From assembly GCA_035760645.1 (NCBI GenBank), contig DASTSO010000099.1, positions 1 through 64,000 of the forward strand: a stretch of DNA of 64,000 nucleotides, given 5' to 3'. The notes beneath the pieces are model-generated. The model searched no databases, was not told the DNA's origin, and was given only the letters and a program-made list of their open reading frames with translations. The translations under genes were made by a program, and so were the position numbers. Within the stretch, counting starts at the first letter, position 1. The number at the start of each line of letters is the position of its first letter. Source of the DNA: DASSTY01 sp035760645. Its GTDB lineage: Bacteria > Gemmatimonadota > Gemmatimonadetes > Gemmatimonadales > GWC2-71-9. Below, piece by piece: positions 25,649 to 33,745 of this stretch.

Positions 25649-27454
25649 ATGTCCGATACCGCCCCCCCGCCGGTCGTCCGCCGCCACGCACTGCAGGGCC
25701 GGGTCCGCCCGCCGCACCCGGCGGCCCCGCCCGGCTTCCTGCGGCGCCACGTCTTCAGTCTCGATCACAAGGTCATCGGCAGGCAGTACCTGGACCTCGC
25801 CCTCGTCGCGGTGCTGACCGGCATGGTGCTCTCCTGGCTCATGCGCTTCCACCTGGCCTACCCCGAGGCGGCGCTGCCGGGGCTCGGGGCGCTGGCGCCC
25901 AACCGCGCCCCCAACGGGGTGATGACGCCCGAGCTCTATCTCTCGCTCATGACGATGCACGGCACGATCATGGTCTTCTTCGTGCTGACCACGGCGCCGT
26001 TCGCGGGCTTCGGGAACTTCGTGCTGCCGCTCCAGGTGGGCGCGGAGGACATGGCGTTCCCGCGCTTCAACATGATGTCCTTCTGGGTGACCCTCGCGGC
26101 GTTCCTGGTCCTGGTCGCCGCCTTCTTCGTCCCGGAGGGACCACCGCTCTCGGGGTGGACCGCCTACGCTCCGCTCAGCGCGATCGGGAAGGACGCGGGC
26201 CCCGGACAGGGGCTGGGCCAGACGCTCTGGGTCTGCTCGATCGCCCTCTTCTGCGTCGCCCAGCTGCTGGGCTCGCTCAACTTCATCGCCACCACGCTGG
26301 ACTGCCGCACCCGGGGGATGTCGCTGATGCGCCTGCCCCAGTCGACGTGGGCCTGGTTCATCACCTCGGTCATCGCCCTGATCGCCTTCTCGGTGCTGCT
26401 GCCGGCGTGCATCCTGCTTCTGCTCGACCGGGTGGCGGGCACGAGCTTCTTCGTCCCCGGCGGCCTGGTCGTGAGCGACCGGCTGCAGCCGCACACCGGC
26501 GGCTCGCCGCTGCTCTGGCAGCACCTCTTCTGGTTCTTCGGGCACCCCGAGGTCTACATCGCCATCCTGCCGGGCTTCGGCATCGTGTCGCACATCCTGC
26601 CGGCCTTCGCGCGCAAGCCGCTGCTCGGGCCCCGGGTGGTGATCGGCTGCATGGTCGCGATCGGGTTCCTCAGCTACACCGTGTGGGGTCACCACATGTT
26701 CCTGAGCGGAATGAACCCCGTCTCGGCCACCCTGTTCTCCGTGCCCACGCTGATCATCACGATCCCGGCCACGATCGTGACGCTGCTGTGGATCGGCACC
26801 CTCTACGGCTCCCGGCTCCGGCTCACGACGGCGGCGCTGTTCTGCCTCGGCTTCGTGTCGGTCTTCGTGACCGGCGGCATGAGCGGTTTCTTCCTCGCGC
26901 AGCCATCCATCGACACCTATCTGCACGGCACCTACTTCGTCGTGGGGCACTTCCACTTCGTCATGGGCGTGGCCGCGATGTTCGGGATCTTCGCGGGCGT
27001 CTACTTCTGGTTCCCCAAGATGTACGGCCGGATGCTCGACGAGCGGCTCGGGAAACTGCACTTCGTGCTGACGCTCGTGGGGGTCTACTGCATCTTCATG
27101 CCGATGCACTATCTCGGACTGGCCGGGAACGTGCGCCGCTACTCGGCGTTCACGGACGACTACATGAAGGGCTCGCTCCCGCTGCACCGGTTCATCACGA
27201 TCGCGGCGCTGTTCACGGGGGCCGTGCAGCTCGTCTTTCTGGCGAATCTGATCCGGAGCCGGCTGCGCGGCGCGAAGGCCCCCGACAACCCCTGGGAGGC
27301 GACCACCCTCGAGTGGGCCACGTCGTCGCCCCCGCCGGCGGACAACTTCGGCGGCCACCCTCCGGTCGTCGCCCGCGGCCCGAACGAGTACGGGGTGCCC
27401 GGCCCCACCGGCGACTTCGTGATGCAGGCCGCTCCCGAGCTGGGCGAGGTGTGA
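25649..27454 (+). CDS. coxA: Cytochrome c oxidase subunit I
   Basis: 601 residues with about 12 transmembrane helices. Haem-copper hallmarks are MTMHGTIMVFF (low-spin haem His), HLFWFFGHPEVYIAILPGFG (CuB His and the cross-linked Tyr), YTVWGHHMF (CuB His pair), and HFHFVMG (haem a3 and haem a His). This places it in the A-type oxygen-reducing class, which couples four-electron O2 reduction to proton translocation. The N-terminal cytoplasmic extension and the Pro-rich C-terminal tail are longer than in minimal subunits. The ATG at 25649 is the first codon after the subunit II stop that fits. Confidence 0.97.
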   Translation: MSDTAPPPVVRRHALQGRVRPPHPAAPPGFLRRHVFSLDHKVIGRQYLDLALVAVLTGMVLSWLMRFHLAYPEAALPGLGALAPNRAPNGVMTPELYLSLMTMHGTIMVFFVLTTAPFAGFGNFVLPLQVGAEDMAFPRFNMMSFWVTLAAFLVLVAAFFVPEGPPLSGWTAYAPLSAIGKDAGPGQGLGQTLWVCSIALFCVAQLLGSLNFIATTLDCRTRGMSLMRLPQSTWAWFITSVIALIAFSVLLPACILLLLDRVAGTSFFVPGGLVVSDRLQPHTGGSPLLWQHLFWFFGHPEVYIAILPGFGIVSHILPAFARKPLLGPRVVIGCMVAIGFLSYTVWGHHMFLSGMNPVSATLFSVPTLIITIPATIVTLLWIGTLYGSRLRLTTAALFCLGFVSVFVTGGMSGFFLAQPSIDTYLHGTYFVVGHFHFVMGVAAMFGIFAGVYFWFPKMYGRMLDERLGKLHFVLTLVGVYCIFMPMHYLGLAGNVRRYSAFTDDYMKGSLPLHRFITIAALFTGAVQLVFLANLIRSRLRGAKAPDNPWEATTLEWATSSPPPADNFGGHPPVVARGPNEYGVPGPTGDFVMQAAPELGEV

Positions 27455-27455
27455 G

Positions 27456-28013
27456 GTGGACGCCGTGCCCCGGCCGGCACCCGGCGCCGCCATCCGCACC
27501 GGCGTCTGGCTCGGCATCGCGGCGATCGCGATGTCGTTCGCGGCCTACACGAGCGCCCTGCTCGTCCGCCAGGGCGGGGCCCCGGATTGGCGGCACCTCC
27601 GACTGCCGCCGCTGCTCTTCGGCAATACCGTGGTGCTGCTCGCGAGCAGCGCGACCCTGGAGCTGGGCCGGCGCGGGTTCGGCCGGCGGGCCCCGGCCGA
27701 GGGCCGCCGCTGGCTCCGGATCACGCTGGGGCTGGGGCTGCTCTTCGTCGCCGGCCAGGTCGCGGCGTGGCGCGAGCTCGCCGCGCAAGGCGTCTACCTC
27801 GCCACCAACCCGGCCAGCTCGTTCTTCTACGTCCTCACCGGGCTCCATGCGCTCCACCTCCTCGGCGGGATCACGGCGCTCGGATACGCGCTGAGCCGGG
27901 TCCGCGGCCCCGTCCTCCTCCCGCCGCCCGCGCTCGACGGCGCGGCGCTCTACTGGCACTTCATGGACGCCCTCTGGCTCTATCTCCTGGGCCTCCTCGT
28001 CCTGCGGCTGTAG
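27456..28013 (+). CDS. Haem-copper oxidase subunit III, copy 1
   Basis: 185 residues with five hydrophobic helices, shorter than the usual seven-helix subunit III and like the CtaE/NorE short form. Signatures are AWRELAAQGVYLATNPASSFFYVLTGLHALHLLGG and the terminal YWHFMDALWLYLLGLL. It stabilises the oxidase core and may help proton uptake. The start is a GTG one base after the subunit I stop, so translation is probably coupled. A second, different subunit III gene follows 26 bases later. Confidence 0.9.
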   Translation: MDAVPRPAPGAAIRTGVWLGIAAIAMSFAAYTSALLVRQGGAPDWRHLRLPPLLFGNTVVLLASSATLELGRRGFGRRAPAEGRRWLRITLGLGLLFVAGQVAAWRELAAQGVYLATNPASSFFYVLTGLHALHLLGGITALGYALSRVRGPVLLPPPALDGAALYWHFMDALWLYLLGLLVLRL

Positions 28014-28039
28014 TCGTCCTCGGAAGGGGCGTGCACGCC

Positions 28040-28714
28040 ATGAGCGACCCCGAGCTGTTCCTGCCCCGCGACGCCGCCGCCCCGGCGGTAGGCCCCACCG
28101 CGCCCGTCTCGCACGTCGCACACGTCGCGGTGGAGGCGTCACCGCTCGGGCTCCCGTCCCGCAACCTGGCGATCTGGCTCTTCATCACGGCCGACGCCGC
28201 CACCTTCGGCGCCATCCTCTTCGGCTACGGCTATCTGCGGGTGGGCAGCCCGACCTGGTCCCGACCGTTCGCCTTCGTGCCGACGATCCTCAACGCCGTG
28301 ATCATGACCGTGATCCTGCTGACGAGCAGCCTCACGATGCTCGCCGCCACCCGCGCCGCCGAGGCCGGACGGCGGGAAGCGACCGTGCGCCGGCTGGGCG
28401 CCACCGTGCTCCTCGGGCTCGCGTTCGCGGGACTGCATCTGCGGGAGTGGTTCGCCATGATCGCCGAGGGCTGGCGGCCGGGCACGAACCCGCTGGGCGG
28501 CCCGCCGATCTTCGGCGCGACGTTCTTCAGCATCACCGGCCTGCACCTGCTGCACGTGGTGGGCGGCGTGGTGGCGCTCGTCGTCATCGCCCTCGGCGTC
28601 CGCAGCGGCCGCTTCGGGGCCGGGCACGTCGAGACCACCGGACTCTACTGGCACTTCGTCGACCTGGTGTGGATGTTCGTCTTCCCCCTGGTCTATCTCA
28701 TGAACGCGCGGTGA
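28040..28714 (+). CDS. Haem-copper oxidase subunit III, copy 2
   Basis: 224 residues. A 40-residue polar N-terminus precedes five helices. Subunit III motifs are NLAIWLFITADAATFGAILFGY, HLREWFAMIAEG, TGLHLLHVVGG and YWHFVDLVWMFVFPLVYL. It differs clearly from the preceding gene, so this is an old paralogous pair or two halves of a complex rather than a recent duplication. The ATG at 28040 is used; GTG at 28031 would add three residues. It is part of the oxidase operon. Confidence 0.93.
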   Translation: MSDPELFLPRDAAAPAVGPTAPVSHVAHVAVEASPLGLPSRNLAIWLFITADAATFGAILFGYGYLRVGSPTWSRPFAFVPTILNAVIMTVILLTSSLTMLAATRAAEAGRREATVRRLGATVLLGLAFAGLHLREWFAMIAEGWRPGTNPLGGPPIFGATFFSITGLHLLHVVGGVVALVVIALGVRSGRFGAGHVETTGLYWHFVDLVWMFVFPLVYLMNAR

Positions 28715-28739
28715 CCGCGCGATGCGCGCGCTCCGCGGC

Positions 28740-28750
28740 AGGAGGTGATC
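28740..28750 (+). promoter_or_regulatory. Unusually complete Shine-Dalgarno sequence of the subunit IV gene
   Basis: AGGAGGTGATC matches the full anti-Shine-Dalgarno tail of bacterial 16S rRNA, with the GGAGG core 7 bases before ATG at 28753. Most genes in this window have only weak sites. Confidence 0.85.
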
Positions 28751-28752
28751 GC

Positions 28753-29058
28753 ATGGCTCCGGCAGGCACCGCCCACCGCCACCGGCTTCCGGCCTACGTC
28801 GGCGTCTGGCTCGCGCTGGTCCTGATCGTGGGCATCGAGGTCCAGGTCACGTACGCGCGGCTCCCGGCGCGGCTGCTGCTCCCCGTGCTGCTCGGCCTCG
28901 CGGTGATCGAGGCCCTGCTCGCGCTCCTCTACTTCATGCACCTGCGCTACGAGCGGCCGCTGGTGTTCTGGAGCGTGATCTCGACGCTCCTCTTCGTGCT
29001 GCTGATGATGAACCAGTTCTGGGCGGACGCCCGCCGCCTCCTGGCCCTGCACCGATGA
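28753..29058 (+). CDS. Cytochrome c oxidase subunit IV family protein
   Basis: 101 residues with three hydrophobic helices: VGVWLALVLIVGIEVQVTY, LLPVLLGLAVIEALLALLYFMHL and LVFWSVISTLLFVLLMMNQFW. The phrase ALLYFMHLRYE is the usual signature of prokaryotic subunit IV (COX4_pro/CtaF). It is a small structural subunit of the oxidase. The ATG is fixed by the very strong ribosome-binding site just upstream. Its place after two subunit III genes is the standard order. Confidence 0.93.
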   Translation: MAPAGTAHRHRLPAYVGVWLALVLIVGIEVQVTYARLPARLLLPVLLGLAVIEALLALLYFMHLRYERPLVFWSVISTLLFVLLMMNQFWADARRLLALHR

Positions 29059-29080
29059 CGGCGCCGGAGGAGCCCCGCCG

Positions 29081-29206
29081 GTGACGCTGCCGTCGGTGCA
29101 CGCGATGCTGCCGGCGATGGCGATGCTGGCGATCCCGGCCTTCCTCGTCTGCGTCGGTATCACGCTGCTCGCCTATCGCAAGCGCCACTCGCGCGGCGGC
29201 GAGTAG
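29081..29206 (+). CDS. 41-residue single-helix membrane peptide at the end of the oxidase operon
   Basis: GTG start 22 bases after the subunit IV stop, with GGAGG 10 bases upstream, and TAG stop. The peptide has one hydrophobic helix (about residues 9-31, with LAIPAFLVCVGITLLAY) and a short basic tail RKRHSRGGE, giving an N-out/C-in topology by the positive-inside rule. Small one-helix proteins like CcoQ or CtaF-type factors are common accessory subunits of oxidases. That role is inferred from position, since I recognise no family. Confidence 0.6.
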   Translation: MTLPSVHAMLPAMAMLAIPAFLVCVGITLLAYRKRHSRGGE

Positions 29207-29237
29207 GCGGGCGGGCGCGGCGGGATACCGTGAACAC

Positions 29238-29281
29238 GAAACCCTCCGGGGGCTCATCGCGATGAGCCCCCGGAGGGTTTC
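29238..29281. terminator. Bidirectional terminator of the oxidase operon and tRNA-Gln
   Basis: A perfect 44-base palindrome (stem up to 22 bp) starting GAAACCCTCCGGGGGCTCATC. The TTT at the 3' end is part of the palindrome on each strand. It separates the oxidase operon from the oppositely transcribed tRNA gene. Confidence 0.9.
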
Positions 29282-29301
29282 CTCCATCCGAACCGCCTGC
29301 A

Positions 29302-29374
29302 TTGCCCCGCCTGGGCTCGAACCAGGAGTCTTCTGATCCAAAGTCAGACGTGTTGCCGATTACACCACGGGGCA
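29302..29374 (-). tRNA. tRNA-Gln (anticodon UUG)
   Basis: Read on the minus strand: acceptor TGCCCCG paired with CGGGGCA, D arm GTGT/ACAC, anticodon stem TCTGA/TCAGA around the loop CTTTGGA (anticodon TTG), and T arm CCTGG-TTCGAGC-CCAGG. The discriminator base is A, and the 3' CCA is not encoded. Confidence 0.97.
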
Positions 29375-29540
29375 GCGCGGTCAAAGGTACTCGCTCGCCC
29401 GGGTCGCGACCAGCCGCGCGGCGCCGGGCGCGCCGGGCATGAGGGCCGCGGTGTGGCGTGGCGCACCGCCCGCGCGGGCAGGGGCTCGTAGCATGGCCGT
29501 GTCGCCCTTCCCCGCACCACGTCGGCCCGGAGTCCGCGCC

Positions 29541-30143
29541 ATGCCCGCGTCCCTGCGTCCGCTCACCGGCCCGCTCGCCCTCGCCGCCCTCGCCCTCCTC
29601 CTGGCCTGCGAGGCCGGCTCGGGCACCTTCGGCACCTCCACCCCCGGCGTCATCACCACCGGCGGCGGCACCCCCATCGGGACGCCCGCCGACACGGCGA
29701 GTCCGGGCGGGCCCGGCAGCGCACCGGGCGGGGCGCCCGGGAGCGGCGCGGAAGCCCTGCGGATCACCCCGTTCGGCGACACGGTGAGCGTGGGCGACAG
29801 CGTGCGCTTCGCCGCCGTCGTGCTCGACGCCTCCGGCGTTCCCGCCCCGGGCCGGATCATCCACTGGAGCGTCACCGACACCACGGTCGCCATCGTCGAC
29901 GCGAGCGGGCTCGTGCACACCCGGCGCCCGGGGCTCGACAGCATCGTGGCCGCCTCGGGGACGCTCACGAGCGCGGCGATCCTCGTCGTGGTCGACACCG
30001 GCACGACGCCCGGCGTCGTCACCGCACCGCCCCTCCCGCCGCAGCCGCCGGAGTCCCTGCCGCCCGATACGACGGCTCCGCCGCCGCCGCCGCCACCGCC
30101 GGCCCCCCCGCCGCCCGACACGGGGCTCACGCGCCGCGGCTGA
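29541..30143 (+). CDS. Putative lipoprotein with an Ig-like (BIG2-type) domain
   Basis: 200 residues. A signal peptide ends in the lipobox ALLLAC. A Gly/Thr/Pro-rich linker follows. Then comes one bacterial Ig-like domain of about 80 residues with the pattern SVGDSVRFAAVVLDASGVPAPG, IIHWSVTDTTVAIVDASGLV and GLDSIVAASGTLTSAAILVV. The tail is nearly pure Pro/Asp/Thr and is probably disordered or spans the cell wall. Its function is unknown; surface display is likely. The ATG at 29541 is chosen because GGAG lies 8 bases upstream and the signal peptide starts there, although the frame opens further upstream. Confidence 0.82.
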   Translation: MPASLRPLTGPLALAALALLLACEAGSGTFGTSTPGVITTGGGTPIGTPADTASPGGPGSAPGGAPGSGAEALRITPFGDTVSVGDSVRFAAVVLDASGVPAPGRIIHWSVTDTTVAIVDASGLVHTRRPGLDSIVAASGTLTSAAILVVVDTGTTPGVVTAPPLPPQPPESLPPDTTAPPPPPPPPAPPPPDTGLTRRG

Positions 30144-30228
30144 CGCGGCGCTCCGCGCGCCGTCCCTGGACAGTGCTGTTAGCTTTTCCGCCTGATCCGG
30201 CCCCGCCCGCGCCCGCCTGCCGTCCCGG

Positions 30229-30258
30229 TTGACGCCCGTGGCCCTAACTGGGTATTTT
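30229..30258 (+). promoter_or_regulatory. Putative sigma-70 promoter of prs
   Basis: TTGACG, an 18-base spacer, then TATTTT. Transcription would start about 30265, giving a very short leader before ATG at 30274. No clear Shine-Dalgarno is seen there, so prs may be nearly leaderless. Confidence 0.5.
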
Positions 30259-30273
30259 TTCGGGCTGTAACCT

Positions 30274-31227
30274 ATGACGGACCTTTCGCTGTCGCGCAGC
30301 CAGATGCTGCTTCTGAGCGGGTCGGCCAACCGCCCGCTCGCCGAAGAGGTCGCCGCCCACCTGGGCCAGCCGCTCTGCCAGGTGACGCTCAAGCGCTTCG
30401 CCGACGGCGAGCTGTTCGTCAAGATCGACGAGAACGTGCGCGGGCGGGATGTGTACATCATCCAGCCCACCAACCCGCCGGCGGAGAACATGATGGAGCT
30501 GCTGCTCCTCATGGACGCCGCCCGCCGGGCCAGCGCGGCGCGGATCACCGCGGTGATCCCCTACTTCGGCTACGCGCGGCAGGACCGCAAGGACCAGCCC
30601 CGCGTGGCGATCAGCGCCAAGCTGATGGCCAACATGGTCTCGACCGCGGGCGCCGACCGCGTGCTGGCGATGGACTTCCACCAGCACCAGCTGCAGGGGT
30701 TCTTCGACCTGCCGGTCGATCACCTGTATGCGGCGCCGGTGTTCGTCAACCACTACCGCCAGAAGAACCTCAAGGATCTGGTGGTGGTGGCGCCCGACGT
30801 CGGCTCGGCCAAGATGGCGCGCGGCTTCGCCAAGCGGCTCAACGGCTCGCTGGCGATCATCGACAAGCGCCGCCCCTCGGCCAACGTCGCCGAGGTGCTC
30901 AACGTGGTGGGCGAGGTCGCGGGGCGCGACGTGCTGATCCCCGACGACATGATCGACACCGCGGGGACGATGGCCGAGGCCGTGACGGCGCTCAAGCGCC
31001 TCGGCGCGAACGACGTCTACTGCTGCGCGACGCACGGCCTGCTCTCGGGCCCCGCGATCGAGCGGCTCGTGAACTCGCCGGTGAAGGAAGTGGCGGTGAC
31101 CAACACCATCGCCATCCCGGCCGAGCGCCGGTTCGACCGGCTCCGGGTTCTGTCCATCGCGGGCCTGCTGGCCAAGGCGATCGGCTTTACGCACAGCGAC
31201 CAATCGGTGAGCTCGCTGTTCGACTAG
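30274..31227 (+). CDS. prs: Ribose-phosphate pyrophosphokinase
   Basis: This 317-residue class I PRPP synthetase makes PRPP from ribose-5-phosphate and ATP for nucleotide, histidine and tryptophan synthesis. Motifs are SGSANRPLAEEVA, RFADGELFVKI, PYFGYARQDRKDQPR (ATP-binding flexible loop), the MDFHQHQLQGFFD metal-binding region, and the PRPP loop PDDMIDTAGTM. The length matches the family. It is followed 46 bases later by rplY and then pth and ychF, the common prs-rplY-pth-ychF order. Confidence 0.98.
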   Translation: MTDLSLSRSQMLLLSGSANRPLAEEVAAHLGQPLCQVTLKRFADGELFVKIDENVRGRDVYIIQPTNPPAENMMELLLLMDAARRASAARITAVIPYFGYARQDRKDQPRVAISAKLMANMVSTAGADRVLAMDFHQHQLQGFFDLPVDHLYAAPVFVNHYRQKNLKDLVVVAPDVGSAKMARGFAKRLNGSLAIIDKRRPSANVAEVLNVVGEVAGRDVLIPDDMIDTAGTMAEAVTALKRLGANDVYCCATHGLLSGPAIERLVNSPVKEVAVTNTIAIPAERRFDRLRVLSIAGLLAKAIGFTHSDQSVSSLFD

Positions 31228-31273
31228 GCGACGACCCAGCCCGTCGCCCTTACGACACGAAGGATCGGACAAC

Positions 31274-31915
31274 ATGGCGAATGTGAATCTCACTGCGGCG
31301 ACCCGCCGCGAGCACGGCAAGGGCGCGGCGCGCGCGCTCCGGCGCGAGGGCAAGGTCCCGGGCGTCGTCTACGGCCACAACCGCGAGCCCGCCTCGGTCG
31401 TCGTCGACGCCCCGGCGCTCGCCAAGATGCTGGCCGGCGCGACGTCGAGCACCGTGGTCGAGCTCTCGCTCGACGGCCAGGCGCCGGTGCGCACCCTGCT
31501 GCGCGAGATCCAGCGCAATCCGGTCCGCCACACCGAAGTCCTGCACGTCGACTTCTACGAGATCAGCGCCGACGAGAAGGTCACCGTCTCGCTGCCGATC
31601 CACCTGAGCGGCACGCCGGACGGGGTGCGCAACTTCGGCGGCGTGCTCGATCACGTGCGCCACAGCGTGGACGTGAAGGTCCTCCCGGCCGACCTCGTCG
31701 ACCACGTCGAGCTCGACGTCACCAACCTCGGCATCGGCCAGTCGCTCTTCGTGCGCGACATCCAGCTGCCGAAGGCCGAGATCCTCGACGATCCCGATCT
31801 CCCGGTCTGCTCCGTCGTCGCGCCGCGCGTCGAGGCGGAGGCCGCGGGCACGGTCGAGACGCCGTCGGGTGAGCCCGAGCTCATCCGCAAGCCGAAGGCC
31901 GAGGAAGGCGAGTAA
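31274..31915 (+). CDS. rplY: 50S ribosomal protein L25 (CTC form)
   Basis: 213 residues, so it is the long general-stress (Ctc/TL5) type with an extra C-terminal beta domain. The N-terminal 5S rRNA-binding domain shows TRREHGKGAARALRREGKVPGVVYG. The C-terminal domain runs about residues 95-190 with VDHVELDVTNLGIGQSLFVRD. The last 25 residues are acidic and disordered. It binds 5S rRNA in the central protuberance. The stop codon TAA is in the same frame as pth and only 12 bases before the pth start. Confidence 0.96.
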   Translation: MANVNLTAATRREHGKGAARALRREGKVPGVVYGHNREPASVVVDAPALAKMLAGATSSTVVELSLDGQAPVRTLLREIQRNPVRHTEVLHVDFYEISADEKVTVSLPIHLSGTPDGVRNFGGVLDHVRHSVDVKVLPADLVDHVELDVTNLGIGQSLFVRDIQLPKAEILDDPDLPVCSVVAPRVEAEAAGTVETPSGEPELIRKPKAEEGE

Positions 31916-31927
31916 GGCAGGCCTCCG

Positions 31928-32509
31928 CTGCGCGTCATCGTCGGGCTGGGGAACCCCGGCCAGGAGTACGAGGAAACCCGGCACAACGCCGGGTTTCTGC
32001 TAGCGGACCGCCTCGCCGCGCGCTGGGGCCTCGGCACATTCAAGCGGGGCGACCAGGCGCGCGAGGTGCAGGGCCGCGTGCTGCAGCAGACGGTCCGCAT
32101 CCTCAAGCCGCAGACCTACATGAACCGGAGCGGCGCCGCGATCGGCGGGCTCCGGAACCGCTCCGACTTCGATCCCGCCAACGACCTGCTCGTGCTCGTG
32201 GACGACGTGGCCCTCCCCGTCGGGCGCTTCCGCCTGCGCGGCGCCGGCAGCCCCGGCGGCCACAACGGGCTCAAGAGCATCCAGGGCGTGCTGCAGCGGC
32301 AGGACTACGCCCGGCTCCGCATCGGCGTGGGCCAGAAGCCGCCCGAGTGGGACGACCTCGCCGACTGGGTGCTGAGCCGCTTCCCGCGCGAGGAGCGCCG
32401 CGCGCTCGACGAGCTGCTCGACCCGATGGCCGAGGCCGTGGAGACCTGGCTCGCCGAAGGGATCGAGAAGGCGATGAGCAAGCACAACAAGGGCCCCGAG
32501 AGGGGCTGA
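31928..32509 (+). CDS. pth: Peptidyl-tRNA hydrolase, apparent CTG start
   Basis: 193 residues. It releases peptides from prematurely dropped peptidyl-tRNA. Motifs are RVIVGLGNPG (substrate-binding Asn), TRHNAGFLLADRLA (catalytic His), LKPQTYMNRSG, VDDVALPVGRFRLR (catalytic Asp) and GSPGGHNGLKS. The conserved N-terminal strand begins right after CTG at 31928. Between this codon and the in-frame rplY stop there are only four codons, none of them ATG, GTG or TTG. CTG is therefore the likely start, with AAGG 10 bases upstream. A later start would delete the catalytic core. Confidence 0.94.
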   Translation: MRVIVGLGNPGQEYEETRHNAGFLLADRLAARWGLGTFKRGDQAREVQGRVLQQTVRILKPQTYMNRSGAAIGGLRNRSDFDPANDLLVLVDDVALPVGRFRLRGAGSPGGHNGLKSIQGVLQRQDYARLRIGVGQKPPEWDDLADWVLSRFPREERRALDELLDPMAEAVETWLAEGIEKAMSKHNKGPERG

Positions 32510-32522
32510 GATCCGGACGACT

Positions 32523-33617
<1,095 letters not shown>

Positions 33618-33620
<3 letters not shown>

Positions 33621-33745
33621 ACGGGCGGTCGAGGGCGGTCACGTAGCCCCGCTCGAGAAGAACCCTCCGGCGCTCATCGCGAGCGCCGGAGGGTTTCTGG
33701 CTCATGCGGTTTCCGACCGTCTGACCGCCCTCGACCGCCCGTCTA
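33618..33745. repeat. 24-bp inverted repeat enclosing both convergent stop codons and a terminator
   Basis: The 24 bases beginning TAGACGGGCGGTCGAGG at 33618-33641 recur exactly on the opposite strand at 33722-33745. In each arm the TAG is the stop codon of the adjoining gene (ychF on the left, the CoA-transferase on the right). The terminator hairpin is in the middle. Confidence 0.9.
33661..33695. terminator. Bidirectional terminator between ychF and the CoA-transferase gene
   Basis: A 15-bp perfect stem AACCCTCCGGCGCTC / GAGCGCCGGAGGGTT with a 5-base loop, followed by TTCT. The core AACCCTCCGG and the CTCATCGCGA loop region match the terminator at 29238-29281. Confidence 0.9.
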
